Positions 35,184 through 44,531 of a stretch of 64,000 nt of DNA are shown here, piece by piece. A program made the translations under genes and the position numbers. The DNA lies in contig NZ_LR134386.1 of NCBI RefSeq assembly GCF_900637665.1, positions 2,286,501 to 2,350,500 of the forward strand, read 5' to 3'. Below the pieces are notes generated by a model that saw nothing but the letters and a program-made list of their open reading frames with translations, ran no database searches and was not told the DNA's origin. Source of the DNA: Chryseobacterium nakagawai (GTDB lineage Bacteria; Bacteroidota; Bacteroidia; Flavobacteriales; Weeksellaceae). The stretch's first letter is position 1, and every line of letters begins with the position of its first letter.

Positions 35184-35678
35184 ATGGCAGAATATTACGC
35201 AAAATCTAACGATTCTTTATCTTTTGAACTCATAAATAATGATAAATTGACAGGGAAAATTACCTATAGAAGTTGGTTTAATTTTAATGCTGTAATTGAG
35301 TTGGAGGATCATCAAAGTTATCAGATTGAGCCTAGAGGATTTTGGGGAACAACGATTGAATTGAAAGATAATGAAAAGGTTCTTTTAAAGTTCAGAATGA
35401 ACTGGAATGGTGAAATCATAGTACAGACCTATTTTGATGGAGTAAAAGAAAGTTTTGTATTTAAACATCGAGGGATTTTTAAAGATTCATTTGTGCTTAC
35501 CGATAAAATAGGAACAGAACTGTTAGTAATGAAACCTCATTTTAAATGGAATTTGCTGAACTATGAGTATCAGATAAATACTTCTGACGAGTTTGAAAAT
35601 TATCCTAATAATAACATTCTGTTACTTACTTCATTACACTGTGCCAATTATTATATGTCTATGATGGTTGTTGTCTAA
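35184..35678 (+). CDS. Uncharacterised beta-rich protein
   Basis: A 164-residue protein with no signal peptide. It consists of successive short strands (LTGKITYRSWFNFNAVIEL, YQIEPRGFWGTTIEL, VLLKFRMNWNGEIIVQTYF), suggesting a beta-barrel or beta-sandwich. A tubby/LURP-like C2 fold is possible from the strand pattern but is only a guess. The tail is hydrophobic (LLLTSLHCANYYMSMMVVV) and could be a closing helix. It is followed by a strong hairpin. Function unknown. Confidence 0.6.
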   Translation: MAEYYAKSNDSLSFELINNDKLTGKITYRSWFNFNAVIELEDHQSYQIEPRGFWGTTIELKDNEKVLLKFRMNWNGEIIVQTYFDGVKESFVFKHRGIFKDSFVLTDKIGTELLVMKPHFKWNLLNYEYQINTSDEFENYPNNNILLLTSLHCANYYMSMMVVV

Positions 35679-35753
35679 AGAATTGAAACCATATGTATTA
35701 AAAAATGTAAAATATTAATATAAAATGTAGCGCTGAAATTTCATGTGTTATTG

Positions 35754-35791
35754 AAATAAAGGGTTTGTGATTTTTCATAAACCCTTTATTT
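35754..35791. terminator. Strong hairpin terminator after 35184-35678
   Basis: A perfect 13-bp stem (aaataaagggttt with aaaccctttattt) around a 12-nt loop. AT-rich lower arms allow action in both directions. It isolates the iron-uptake unit from the accessory pocket. Confidence 0.75.
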
Positions 35792-35830
35792 ATGGCCTTT
35801 TTCCCAGATTCAATTTTATGATTTGTGTCA

Positions 35831-35868
35831 TATTTTTATTTAGAATTAATAAAAATAAAGTAATTTTG
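35831..35868 (+). promoter_or_regulatory. Candidate operator and promoter of the TonB receptor gene
   Basis: A perfect 10-bp inverted repeat (tatttttatt at 35831-35840 and aataaaaata at 35848-35857, 7-bp spacer) is followed directly by TAATTTTG (35861-35868), a match to the -7 consensus. No TTTG stands at the right distance, and the dyad occupies that area. A Fur-type repressor site is the natural reading ahead of a siderophore receptor, but this is inference. Confidence 0.5.
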
Positions 35869-35891
35869 CAGCACTAAGCTTAATTATAAAA

Positions 35892-38063
35892 ATGAAAAAA
35901 ACTATTATTTCTGCATCATTATTAGCAGTCACCATGCTCAGTGCACAGGAAAGTGATACCCTTAAAGTAGCCGAAATCCAGTCCGTTTCTCTTAAAGGAA
36001 CCCACAATTACAGAACCAAAAAATCCGAATCAGTAGCAAGACTTCCATTGGAGAACCTAGAAAATCCAACGGTTTACAACCTTGTTCCTAAAGAGATTAT
36101 CAGTGAAATGAATGCTACAGACTTTAATACAGCAATGGCTTCAGCTCCTGGAGTGGTAGTCAGCAATAGTGTTAACGACAGTGGTAATGATATTTTTCTG
36201 AGAGGATTCAGCTCTAATGCCAGTTTTAGAAATGGATTAATCCAGAATCCGAGAGTACAATCGGAGATTGCGAATGTTGAAAGAATAGAAGTAATCAAAG
36301 GGCCATCAGGAACCTTATTTGGAGGAACTTTGGCCAATTATGGCGGAGTTGTAAATATAGTGACCAAAAAACCACAGGAAAACTTTGGTGGAATTATCAA
36401 CTATACCACTGGAAGTTGGGGAATGAACAGAATCACAGCAGATGTGAATACTCCTTTGAATAAAGAAAAAACAGCATTGGCGAGATTCAATGTAGCCGCT
36501 TATTCTCAGGATTCTTTTCAGGATGCAGGATATAATAAAGGAGTATTCTTTTCAGGAAGTATCTTATATAAGGTAAGTGATAAGACTACAGTAACCTTAG
36601 ATACAGAGTTCCATGCCCCTGAAAAAACCTTGAATGCTTATGTGAGACAGTCTGAAAAATTGACTTATCATTCTATGAAAGATCTTGAAGCCATTCATGG
36701 CAGATCATTTACCAGTAATGATGTGGGATCAAAAAGAACCAATTTTGTGACGATGGCTGAAGTTACCCATAAATTTAATGACCAATGGACTTCCAGAACG
36801 TCTTACCAAAGAGGAGAAGCTAATGAGAAAGAATCTATCTTTTTGGTATTAAACTATATGGATAATAACAGGGTGAGCAGAAGTATCCGACCGTTTGACA
36901 ATTATAAGATTACCACAGATAATATTCAGCAGAATTTTATTGGTGATTTTAAAATCGGAGGCTTAAGAAACCGTTTGGTAGTAGGATTAGATTATTTCCA
37001 GCAGACTAGTAAAAACCAATATCCGGTATTTACAGTAGGTAAAAATACAAACTCAGCTTTTGCTCCTTATCCTCTGAATGGAGTAATTGGAGAAAATTAC
37101 GGTACTGAAAAAGGAAATGATATTGTTATATTGAATGCTACTTCCGATTGGACTCCTATTTCCCGTGATGTGGTAAAAAAACTACCAAGAACCGCTACCA
37201 AATATGAAATTTCTCAATACAGTACATACAGCGCCTATGTTTCCAATGTATTAAATGTTACAGATAATTTCCTTGTAATGGCAAGTTTAAGAATGGATCA
37301 CTACAAAAATGAAGATATTAAAAGAAATGGAGTAGCCGGAACCGAGGGATACAGTCAGACCCAATTCTCTCCAAAATTTGGTCTAGTGTATGAAATTAAA
37401 AAAGATGAAATTTCATTCTTTGCTAACTATGTGAACGGATTTAAAAATATTGCTCCGGGGCTTAATCAGGATGGTGTTCTTACCAAATGGGATCCGGAAC
37501 AGGGAAATCAGTTTGAGGCCGGATTCAAATTAGATCTGTTTGGTAAAAAATTATTATCAACTATCTCTTATTATAACATGAGAGTTAAAAATAGAGTCAT
37601 TGCAGATCCGGGAGGTTTGGGAAGCAGACAGGATGGTAATATTAAAAACCAGGGGCTTGAAGTAGATATCGTAATCAATCCGGTAAAAGGATGGAACATC
37701 GTAGGAGGATATGGATTTAATGATAACCGCTATGATGACAGAAGTAAAGATGCAGGAAAGAGAGTGGCATGGGCGCCTAAACATGTGGCAAACTTATGGA
37801 CAAGTTATAAAATAATGGATGGAACCTATGAAGGACTTGGCTTCGGGGCAGGATTCAATTTTGTGGATAAAACGTATATCAACATCACAAACCATTTCCT
37901 TGCACCGTCCTATACCACAGTAGGAGCCACAGTTTTCTATGATAAGAAAAAATACAGAATCGGTCTGAAGATGAACAATGTTTTGAACCAAATGTACTGG
38001 AACTTCTACGGACAACCACAAAAACCAAGAGAATTCCTGGCCAATTTTGCATTTAAATTCTAA
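35892..38063 (+). CDS. TonB-dependent siderophore receptor
   Basis: A 723-residue outer-membrane receptor. A signal peptide (MKKTIISASLLAVTMLSAQ) is followed by a plug domain (about 45-160; FNTAMASAPGVVVSN, NDIFLRGFSSNASFRNG, VERIEVIKGPSGTLFGG). A 22-strand barrel follows, with TonB-receptor features such as GNQFEAGFKLDLFGKK and a terminal Phe strand (NFAFKF). The plug signature is that of ferrichrome/hydroxamate siderophore receptors. No N-terminal carboxypeptidase-like or signalling domain is present. PepSY and esterase genes follow on the same strand, so it heads an iron-acquisition unit behind a dyad operator. The exact siderophore is unknown. Confidence 0.92.
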   Translation: MKKTIISASLLAVTMLSAQESDTLKVAEIQSVSLKGTHNYRTKKSESVARLPLENLENPTVYNLVPKEIISEMNATDFNTAMASAPGVVVSNSVNDSGNDIFLRGFSSNASFRNGLIQNPRVQSEIANVERIEVIKGPSGTLFGGTLANYGGVVNIVTKKPQENFGGIINYTTGSWGMNRITADVNTPLNKEKTALARFNVAAYSQDSFQDAGYNKGVFFSGSILYKVSDKTTVTLDTEFHAPEKTLNAYVRQSEKLTYHSMKDLEAIHGRSFTSNDVGSKRTNFVTMAEVTHKFNDQWTSRTSYQRGEANEKESIFLVLNYMDNNRVSRSIRPFDNYKITTDNIQQNFIGDFKIGGLRNRLVVGLDYFQQTSKNQYPVFTVGKNTNSAFAPYPLNGVIGENYGTEKGNDIVILNATSDWTPISRDVVKKLPRTATKYEISQYSTYSAYVSNVLNVTDNFLVMASLRMDHYKNEDIKRNGVAGTEGYSQTQFSPKFGLVYEIKKDEISFFANYVNGFKNIAPGLNQDGVLTKWDPEQGNQFEAGFKLDLFGKKLLSTISYYNMRVKNRVIADPGGLGSRQDGNIKNQGLEVDIVINPVKGWNIVGGYGFNDNRYDDRSKDAGKRVAWAPKHVANLWTSYKIMDGTYEGLGFGAGFNFVDKTYINITNHFLAPSYTTVGATVFYDKKKYRIGLKMNNVLNQMYWNFYGQPQKPREFLANFAFKF

Positions 38064-38113
38064 TCCCTTTTAAAAACAAAAACAAGTTGTCTCAAACTTA
38101 AAGTTGATTGGAA

Positions 38114-38276
38114 TAGCGCAACGGCGCTAAAAGAACAAAGATTTTCAGCAGCAAAATAGTCCATCGGTATATTGATTTTTACAAATTTAAACAGGTTATA
38201 GTGTTGGTTTTCAATCATTAGCGTGATCTGTGAAATCTGCGAGAGATAAAATCTTTGCGCCCTTGCGTTTTCCAAC
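38114..38276. repeat. Spacer with small hairpin and repeat-like text
   Basis: Holds a tagcgc-aacg-gcgcta hairpin (38114-38129) and a stretch reading like widely dispersed Chryseobacterium intergenic text (gtgatctgtgaaatctgcg near 38222). No ORF is present. The resemblance is from memory and no second copy lies in this window. Confidence 0.35.
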
Positions 38277-38306
38277 AATGATACTCAAAAGGCAACCCTT
38301 TTAGAT

Positions 38307-39581
38307 ATGGAAAATAAAAAAACTAACCCCAAGAAAAAACAGGGAAAATCCCTGACCAAAAGAATTACAGGATGGCTCCATCTCTGGCTCGGACTTGTTT
38401 CCGGGATTATTGTACTTACCGTTACGCTTTCCGGAACGGTTTTCGTCTTTTGTGATGAGATTGTTGACCTTTGTGCAGGAAGTGCCAAATATGTTCAGGC
38501 TCCAGTGAATACAAAAAAAATGACACCGGAAGAATTACTGGTTAAATTTCATGAACAGGTTCCGGACAGAAAAGCTTTTTACTTTGATACTTACAGGGAA
38601 GCAGACCGAACATTCCGCGTAGCCTCTGCTACCAAACCTCCTAAAGATAAAAATGCTGAAAAAGCGGAGAAACCCAAAGGGAAAGGACGGGGGCCGAGAG
38701 GAGTTTTTGCTTATCATTATCTTGATCCTTACACCGGAAAAGTGATGGGCTCTACAAAAAGTTATGAGTTTTTCTATGTGGTAGCTCATATTCATGCCCA
38801 ATTATTAGCAGGTAAATTCGGAAAAACAGTAGTAGGAGTAGCTTCTATTATATTTTTTATTCAATTAATCGGTGGATTGATTCTTTGGTGGCCAAAAAAA
38901 TGGAACAAAACAACAAGAACAACCGCATTTAAGATCAAATCAGGTACAAAATGGCGCAGAAAGAATTACGATTTCCATAATGTTTTCGGATTTTATTCTC
39001 TGTTACCAGCAGTTTTTATTACAATTACAGGGTTGATTATGGCTTATAAAATTTTGACAGATCTTACCCAGGCTGCCTTTGGAGGAGTTGCTGATGCTCA
39101 CAAGATTGCAGAAAAGTATGAGCCGAAATTTGATCCTGATAAAAAAGTATTGTCTTTTACAGATTTTATAGACCGAAGCTTTAAAGAAATTCCGAAGGCT
39201 CAACAAGTCAGAATGAGTGTGCCACGTAAGGATTCTTCCACCGTTTACAATGTGGTAGCCGCTAAATTTATAGGGTTAAAAAGTATTGTAGATGGGAAAA
39301 GTAAAGAAGTCAATAAATATACTGGAGACGAAATTAATTACCCAAAAGAAGTTCTGATGCATGAAGTGATTGAGCATATGAATTTTGATCTGCATGTTGG
39401 ATATTGGGGGGGAATGTTCGGGAAAATCTTCACATTCGTTATCGGGATTATCTGTACCAGCCTTCCGGTTACCGGATTTCTGATCTGGTGGGGAAGAAGA
39501 AATAAATCAGGGAAAAAAGGAAAAGAAGTTAAAAATATTCATCAACACAGAAAAGAATCACATCATGAACAATTGGTTTAA
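38307..39581 (+). CDS. PepSY-associated membrane protein (iron-uptake type)
   Basis: A 424-residue inner-membrane protein with four long helices. It opens with a Lys-rich cytoplasmic tail and ITGWLHLWLGLVSGIIVL, and closes with LPVTGFLIWWGRRNK. A large periplasmic part lies between helix 1 and helix 2 (VSGTVFVF then YHYLDPYTGKVMG, a PepSY element), and a second one follows helix 3. His residues in HLWLGL, HIHAQLL and HLHV-like positions (DLHVGYWGG) could bind haem, as proposed for this family's role as siderophore or ferric reductase partner of TonB receptors. It overlaps the downstream esterase gene by 17 bp. Confidence 0.88.
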   Translation: MENKKTNPKKKQGKSLTKRITGWLHLWLGLVSGIIVLTVTLSGTVFVFCDEIVDLCAGSAKYVQAPVNTKKMTPEELLVKFHEQVPDRKAFYFDTYREADRTFRVASATKPPKDKNAEKAEKPKGKGRGPRGVFAYHYLDPYTGKVMGSTKSYEFFYVVAHIHAQLLAGKFGKTVVGVASIIFFIQLIGGLILWWPKKWNKTTRTTAFKIKSGTKWRRKNYDFHNVFGFYSLLPAVFITITGLIMAYKILTDLTQAAFGGVADAHKIAEKYEPKFDPDKKVLSFTDFIDRSFKEIPKAQQVRMSVPRKDSSTVYNVVAAKFIGLKSIVDGKSKEVNKYTGDEINYPKEVLMHEVIEHMNFDLHVGYWGGMFGKIFTFVIGIICTSLPVTGFLIWWGRRNKSGKKGKEVKNIHQHRKESHHEQLV

Positions 39582-40620
39582 AATTTTATATCTATTTGTA
39601 TTTTCATTTTTCACATTGGGAAAAGCTCAGGAAAAGCTTACAATAGGAGAGAAGCAGACTTTATTTTCGAAGGTTTTAAATGAAAGCAGAGAAATTTGGG
39701 TTCATTTGCCTAAAACATACAATGATACAAGCATCAACCCGGCAAAATATCCGGTTATCTATCTTTTAGACGGTGAAATTAACTTTGAATACTATACGGG
39801 GTTAACGGATTTTATAGCGAGAACTCCTTATGCTGATATTCCGGAATGTATTGTCGTGGGAATTAAAAATACAGAACGCACAAGAGATCTTACCCCTACA
39901 AAATCACAAAAGAAAAGTCCGGTAAATCCTACAGTAACTCTTTTTGCGGACAGTGGAGGAAGCGAAAATTTTGTAAAATTTATACAAGAAGAACTGAAGC
40001 CTTTTATCAGTAAAAACTACAGGGCACAGGAGTATTCTGTTTTGGTGGGACATTCATTTGGCGGCTTGTTTGCTATCAATACTTTTCTTATTCATCCGGA
40101 ATATTTTAATGCGTTTGTGGCCAATGATCCGAGTTTATGGTGGGATAATGAAGTAACGATTTCAAGAACACAAAATTATCTGGAAAAAAATAAAAAGTTC
40201 CCTGCCCACAAATCTTTATACGTTTCTCAGGCTGATAATGAAGAACAGCAGAAAAACTGGAATTCTGATATGACACAAGCCATTGAGAAGTTTAAAGAGA
40301 TCGTAGAGAAAAATGGGACTCTGAACTATAAACACCGTTTTTTTGAAGGTGAAACACACGGAACCGTTTCCTATCCTGGAAACTATGAAGCTTTAAAATT
40401 TATATTCAAAGGTTTCAGAACAGATATTAAGCAGCTTGCTAAGAATCCATCTTTATTGGAAACCGAATATAAAACGTTCTCTGAAAAAATGGGGGCAGAC
40501 TTCAAACCTTCAGAATCTTATCTGAATGTAGTTCTTAAATTTATGAAAAGTAATGATTTCAAAGAATCTGAAACTTATTTTATGAACCTTAAAAACAAAC
40601 TTTATCCTAAGGTTAAATAA
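39565..40620 (+). CDS. Exported esterase, probable siderophore esterase (IroE/Fes-like)
   Basis: A 351-residue exported alpha/beta hydrolase of the esterase D type. A signal peptide (ends FTLGKAQ, residue 22) is followed by YPVIYLLDGE, ERTRDLTPT, the nucleophile elbow VGHSFGGLF with Ser164, and HGTVSYPG near 305-312 with the catalytic His. A C-terminal helical extension follows. Its start overlaps the PepSY gene by 17 bp, and the TonB receptor lies upstream, so it most likely hydrolyses a ferric siderophore ester in the periplasm. The substrate is inferred from context only. Confidence 0.85.
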   Translation: MNNWFKILYLFVFSFFTLGKAQEKLTIGEKQTLFSKVLNESREIWVHLPKTYNDTSINPAKYPVIYLLDGEINFEYYTGLTDFIARTPYADIPECIVVGIKNTERTRDLTPTKSQKKSPVNPTVTLFADSGGSENFVKFIQEELKPFISKNYRAQEYSVLVGHSFGGLFAINTFLIHPEYFNAFVANDPSLWWDNEVTISRTQNYLEKNKKFPAHKSLYVSQADNEEQQKNWNSDMTQAIEKFKEIVEKNGTLNYKHRFFEGETHGTVSYPGNYEALKFIFKGFRTDIKQLAKNPSLLETEYKTFSEKMGADFKPSESYLNVVLKFMKSNDFKESETYFMNLKNKLYPKVK

Positions 40621-40648
40621 TTGAAATATACTGTATATAGGATGAAAT

Positions 40649-40692
40649 ATGGGGTAGATTGATTTAAATTCAATGTACCCCATTTTTATTTT
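40649..40692. terminator. Bidirectional terminator between convergent genes
   Basis: An 8-bp stem (atggggta with taccccat) around a 19-nt loop that can pair internally (attga/tcaat). A T run follows on the plus strand and A/T-rich bases precede. It serves the esterase and possibly the convergent lipoprotein gene. Confidence 0.7.
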
Positions 40693-40720
40693 GATAGATC
40701 GTTAATAGATTTCCCTGGAA

Positions 40721-41725
40721 TTAATGTCTGTTATCACAATGAATGGTAAGCTCGGTTTTTTCTTTATCTAGAAATGTAATGGCAGGGCATCCGAAAGAAG
40801 GTGCTGTAAAATTAAAAACCACAGGTGCTTTTCCTTTAAAGAGAATACCCGTCCACTGGGCATAATAATTGGTTTCCTCACTTCCTGTTTTTTCCAGAGG
40901 ATTAAACTCTGCACCATCCTCAATGGTAAATGTTTTCTCAAATATTTTTTCATTATGGTCATTGATGACCACTAATTTACGTTCCTCAGTACCATATTCT
41001 TCAAGAAGATCCTGCACATAATAGGTAAGGTTTCCATATTTATATTGATAAGTGCCACCGTATTTATGGGTTGACCCGGGAAAATATTTTTTCTGAATAT
41101 CAGGGCCTGCTTTCTCCCATTTAATCATTTTCATTTGGTTTTCTACAAATGGACTTTTGCTTCCAAAATAGGCAATTACATTCATATATTTATCAAAAAT
41201 ATTTGTGCCTTTCTGAGTATCAATCTGGAATCCAAGCATATAGGATTCAGAATCAATTTCATCTCCTTCACCCATATAAGGAGAGAGATAAGCGACTGCT
41301 TTTAATTTATTGACAGGAGTTTTTTGTAACTTATTGGTTTGGTAGTTATAGAGATACAGTGAATCATTTTCAGTAATATGAATACCATCCAGCATTTTTT
41401 TTCTATAAGAGGCGTCCAATTCAATATAAGACATCTTTTCAAAAGGAAGTTCTTTTTGTTTTTTTAGAAAATCCGCCGGAACAGCATTCTTCTCATTATA
41501 AATGTCAGAGACGGAGATGAAGGTATCCATAAGCTCCTTTCGTTGCATAATGGAAACGTTGAAAATATTGAAATTCTTAAAATCTATTTCCTCTTCTTTT
41601 GTAGCCGTTTTTACAGAATCTTTTACAATGGCTGGCTGATTCTGAACGGTTTTTTTGTCGTCCTTTTTACAGCTGATGATCATCAGTTGTGAGCATAAAA
41701 GCACTAAGGCTGTATTAATCTTCAT
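40721..41725 (-). CDS. Lipoprotein of unknown function
   Basis: A 334-residue predicted lipoprotein with lipobox LMIISC (Cys19) and then a Lys/Asp-rich tether. The body holds no motif I can name; stretches such as KLKAVAYLSPYMGEGDEIDSESYMLGF, KYGNLTYYVQDLLEEYGTEERKLVVIND and a Cys pair at the end (FGCPAITFLDKEKTELTIHCDN) look well folded. It is single on the minus strand, convergent with the iron unit, and its own upstream region is a typical AT-rich spacer. Function unknown. Confidence 0.7.
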   Translation of the reverse strand: MKINTALVLLCSQLMIISCKKDDKKTVQNQPAIVKDSVKTATKEEEIDFKNFNIFNVSIMQRKELMDTFISVSDIYNEKNAVPADFLKKQKELPFEKMSYIELDASYRKKMLDGIHITENDSLYLYNYQTNKLQKTPVNKLKAVAYLSPYMGEGDEIDSESYMLGFQIDTQKGTNIFDKYMNVIAYFGSKSPFVENQMKMIKWEKAGPDIQKKYFPGSTHKYGGTYQYKYGNLTYYVQDLLEEYGTEERKLVVINDHNEKIFEKTFTIEDGAEFNPLEKTGSEETNYYAQWTGILFKGKAPVVFNFTAPSFGCPAITFLDKEKTELTIHCDNRH

Positions 41726-41940
41726 TATTAAGAATATTTAGAATGTATAAAGTAAGTCTCAGAATAATAGTTGTTCAAATGTTATTATACTTTGTCCTGG
41801 AAGGAATAATTTGCTGAGCTTTTATTAAAAAAACTGCCGGAAAAAGTGATAAGAAATTTGTTTTTTTGGCATTATTCGTGATGGGTGTTTAAACCTTTAA
41901 AATTACCCATTATCTTTGGAACACCAAATACTAAAATGAA

Positions 41941-42459
41941 ATGGTTGAAAAATTACTTCAAAGCGGAATTCATTGGGAGCATAAGGAATGTAAACGGAAT
42001 GAGTTCCTGAAGATCTCGGGAAGTACAGATACCCAGATTTATTATATAGAAAAGGGGAGTGTGAGGATCTTTATGACCGATGAAAATGAAGAAAGAATTA
42101 TTCGTTTCGGATATACGGGAAATATTATTGTTTCTCTGGATTCTTTTCTTTCCGGGAAACCATCGGAACTCTATATTCAGGCAATTAAAAAGACGATGGT
42201 AAAAGTAGCTTCAAAAAAAGACTTTTACGAATTTATTCAAGCTGATGAACAACATATGAAGTTTTGGATGAATATTTTGGAGGATCTTGTATTGCAACAG
42301 CTTGAAAGAGAAAAAGACTTATTGATTAATGCTCCGAAGGAACGTTTTGAACGGGTATTAAAACGAAGCCCAAATCTATTTCAGGAAGTACCCAATAAAT
42401 ATATTGCCAATTATCTCAGAATGTCACCTGAAACTTTATCCAGGCTTAAAAAATCTTGA
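41941..42459 (+). CDS. Crp/Fnr-type transcriptional regulator
   Basis: A 172-residue protein with an N-terminal cyclic-nucleotide-binding beta-roll (IYYIEKGSVRIFMTDENEERIIRFGY, about 35-65; SLDSFLSGKPSELYI, 70-90), a long dimer helix, and a short C-terminal HTH (VPNKYIANYLRMSPETLSRLKKS). The cNMP-binding arginine motif is not conserved, so cAMP binding is doubtful. This short variant is very common in Chryseobacterium, often next to the genes it regulates. The genes just downstream (DinB, Ogt) are on the same strand. Confidence 0.88.
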   Translation: MVEKLLQSGIHWEHKECKRNEFLKISGSTDTQIYYIEKGSVRIFMTDENEERIIRFGYTGNIIVSLDSFLSGKPSELYIQAIKKTMVKVASKKDFYEFIQADEQHMKFWMNILEDLVLQQLEREKDLLINAPKERFERVLKRSPNLFQEVPNKYIANYLRMSPETLSRLKKS

Positions 42460-42512
42460 GTTCAATCAAGATTTAAGAATAAATTGATCCGGAAATTTGT
42501 AAAAAAATAATA

Positions 42513-43061
42513 ATGAAAATTTCAACCATAACCTTATTAGAGGAGCTAAAAAACAGGACCGGACAACATTTACAATATGCTGAAACTCTTTTGTTGAAGC
42601 CTGACAATGATCTGAATTTCAGAATGGATACTGATAGTTGGAGTGTATTGGAATGTCTTGAACATCTCAATCGCTACGGAACCTTTTATATCCCTGAAAT
42701 CTCCCATAGAATTTCTTCTTCGAGAACAAGTTCAACATCTGATTTTAAACCAGGAATTCTTGGGAACTATTTTGCTAAAAGTATGCTTCCCAAAGATAAA
42801 CTCAATAAGATGAAAACCCTTAAGGCGATGAACCCTATTCACAGCCAATTGAATAAAGAGGTGGTGAATGAATTCATAAAACAACAAGAACAATTACTTC
42901 ATCTATTAGAAAAAGCAAGCACTATCAATCTGGAAAAAACAAAAACAGCGATCAGTATTTCAAAATTGATCACTTTGAAACTGGGCGATACTTTCCGCTT
43001 TGTGATCTATCATAATGCAAGACATATCGATCAGGCTGAAAACGTTTTAAAGAATATATAA
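42513..43061 (+). CDS. DinB-family protein
   Basis: A 182-residue helical protein of the DinB/YfiT-like metalloenzyme superfamily. The Trp-Ser-x3-Cys-x2-His pattern (SWSVLECLEHLNRYG) and a late Asn-Ala-Arg-His (YHNARHIDQAE) supply the expected metal-binding histidines. Family members include thiol-dependent transferases and stress-induced proteins of unknown reaction. It is 54 bp after the Crp-like gene and 43 bp before ogt, so it probably belongs with the alkylation-response set. Specific activity is unknown. Confidence 0.85.
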   Translation: MKISTITLLEELKNRTGQHLQYAETLLLKPDNDLNFRMDTDSWSVLECLEHLNRYGTFYIPEISHRISSSRTSSTSDFKPGILGNYFAKSMLPKDKLNKMKTLKAMNPIHSQLNKEVVNEFIKQQEQLLHLLEKASTINLEKTKTAISISKLITLKLGDTFRFVIYHNARHIDQAENVLKNI

Positions 43062-43103
43062 AAGATAGCGTGTGGATTCCTGAAAAACACTAATTTTAAA
43101 CTA

Positions 43104-43616
43104 ATGGAATTCATACACCAAAAAACAATACAGACTCCATTGGGAGAAATGATTGCCTGCGCAACAGATCAGGGAGTCTGCCTGCTGGAATTTACAGACA
43201 GGAAAAATTTTGAAAAGCAGCTGAAGTCATTATCAAAAATACTCAAGGCCGAAATTGTAGAAAGAGATCACATCCATTTTAAGCAATTGGAAGAAGAGCT
43301 AAAGGAATATTTTGATGGAAACAGAGCGAAGTTTGACATTCCTTTATTCACCACAGGTACTGAATTTCAAGAAAAAGTATGGCAGTTACTTCGTGAAATC
43401 CCAATGGGAGAAACCAGAACCTACAAGCAGCAGTCTGAATTTTTGGGAAATCCAAAAGCTATCCGTGCTGTAGGAACAGCCAATGGAATCAATAAGATTG
43501 CTATTTTAATTCCATGCCATCGGGTGATCGGTTCCAATGGGGAGCTGGTGGGTTATGCAGGTGGTATTTGGAGAAAACAAAAGCTTCTGGAGCTGGAAAA
43601 GGCCATTTTGTTTTAA
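43104..43616 (+). CDS. ogt: Methylated-DNA-protein cysteine methyltransferase
   Basis: Suicide repair protein that takes the methyl group from O6-methylguanine onto Cys138. The active site PCHRVIGSNG and the preceding helix-turn-helix (ETRTYKQQSEFLGNPKAIRAVGTANG) with its arginine finger are intact; 170 residues is normal. The last 18 residues are identical, and the whole protein strongly similar, to the C-terminal domain of the Ada protein encoded 1 kb downstream, so the two are recent paralogs. Confidence 0.95.
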   Translation: MEFIHQKTIQTPLGEMIACATDQGVCLLEFTDRKNFEKQLKSLSKILKAEIVERDHIHFKQLEEELKEYFDGNRAKFDIPLFTTGTEFQEKVWQLLREIPMGETRTYKQQSEFLGNPKAIRAVGTANGINKIAILIPCHRVIGSNGELVGYAGGIWRKQKLLELEKAILF

Positions 43617-43764
43617 AATTTGGTCAAGGTTAGAAATTTAGTGTAACCCAAACTTTAATTATTTATCTCTTTGTACTATTTTTCAACTTCAGTACTAAAA
43701 AATACCTGTTCATTTTTCGGTTGCAGCCGCCTAGCTATCTTCCTATTTTTGAGTAAAAAATATC

Positions 43765-44529
43765 ATGATCGGTTTCAAAAATTTACATCACGAAGAAGAA
43801 CTTTTATTATTAGGTAACGTGTGGAATGTGCAGAGCGCAAAAGTATATGAAAATTCAGGGTATAAAGCACTGGCTACTTCAAGCTCAGCAGTAGCGGTGA
43901 GTTTAGGATATGAAGATGGAGAAAACATGAGTTTTGAAGAGTATTTTTATATGATTAAAAGAATAAAAAAATCCGTTTCCATTCCTTTATCTGTAGATCT
44001 GGAAGGAGGATATGGAAGTTCTCCTGAAATGATTGCATCCAATATTATAAAATTGCTGGATATAGGTATAGTTGGGATAAACCTGGAAGATTCTTGTATA
44101 ACTGACGGAGTGAGGCTGCTTTTAAACAGAGACGTTTTTTTCGAAAGGTTAAGCATTATTCTTTCCATTCTGAAAGAGAGAAGGAGGGAAGTCTTTATCA
44201 ATATAAGAACTGACCCTTTTTTATTAGGAATAGAAAATGCATTAAAAGAAACTTTACAAAGGATAGCATTGTTTGAAAAGCTTAATGTAGATGGAATATT
44301 TATTCCTGGTATGACCAATGAAGAAGATATCAAAACAGTTGTTGAGGTCACCTCATTGCCGATTAATGTGATGAGTTTACCCGATCTTCCAGATTTTGAA
44401 ACTTTAAAAGCATTAGGAGTAAAAAGAATGACTTCAGGAGCCTTTTTAAACAGACATATTTATCGTGAGCTGGAAAAAATTAGCCATACAATCATCAATA
44501 ATAACAGCTTTAAAGCACTTTTCATCTGA
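43765..44529 (+). CDS. Isocitrate lyase/PEP mutase superfamily protein
   Basis: A 254-residue TIM-barrel protein. The superfamily blocks are visible: GNVWNVQSAKVYENSGYKALATSSSAVA near the start, SVDLEGGYG (about 72-80), GINLEDS (about 108-114) and later INVMSLPD. The conserved Cys-containing catalytic loop of true isocitrate lyases (KKCGH) is absent. Relatives are annotated as phosphonomutase, carboxyphosphonoenolpyruvate mutase or oxaloacetate decarboxylase-like, so the reaction is uncertain. It is packed between ogt and ada, ending 2 bp before ada, and is likely cotranscribed with ada. Confidence 0.82.
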   Translation: MIGFKNLHHEEELLLLGNVWNVQSAKVYENSGYKALATSSSAVAVSLGYEDGENMSFEEYFYMIKRIKKSVSIPLSVDLEGGYGSSPEMIASNIIKLLDIGIVGINLEDSCITDGVRLLLNRDVFFERLSIILSILKERRREVFINIRTDPFLLGIENALKETLQRIALFEKLNVDGIFIPGMTNEEDIKTVVEVTSLPINVMSLPDLPDFETLKALGVKRMTSGAFLNRHIYRELEKISHTIINNNSFKALFI

Positions 44530-44531
44530 TT

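Noticed and set aside
36074..36337. Minus-strand frame under the TonB receptor plug
   Set aside because: A shadow of the strongly conserved plug domain on the plus strand.
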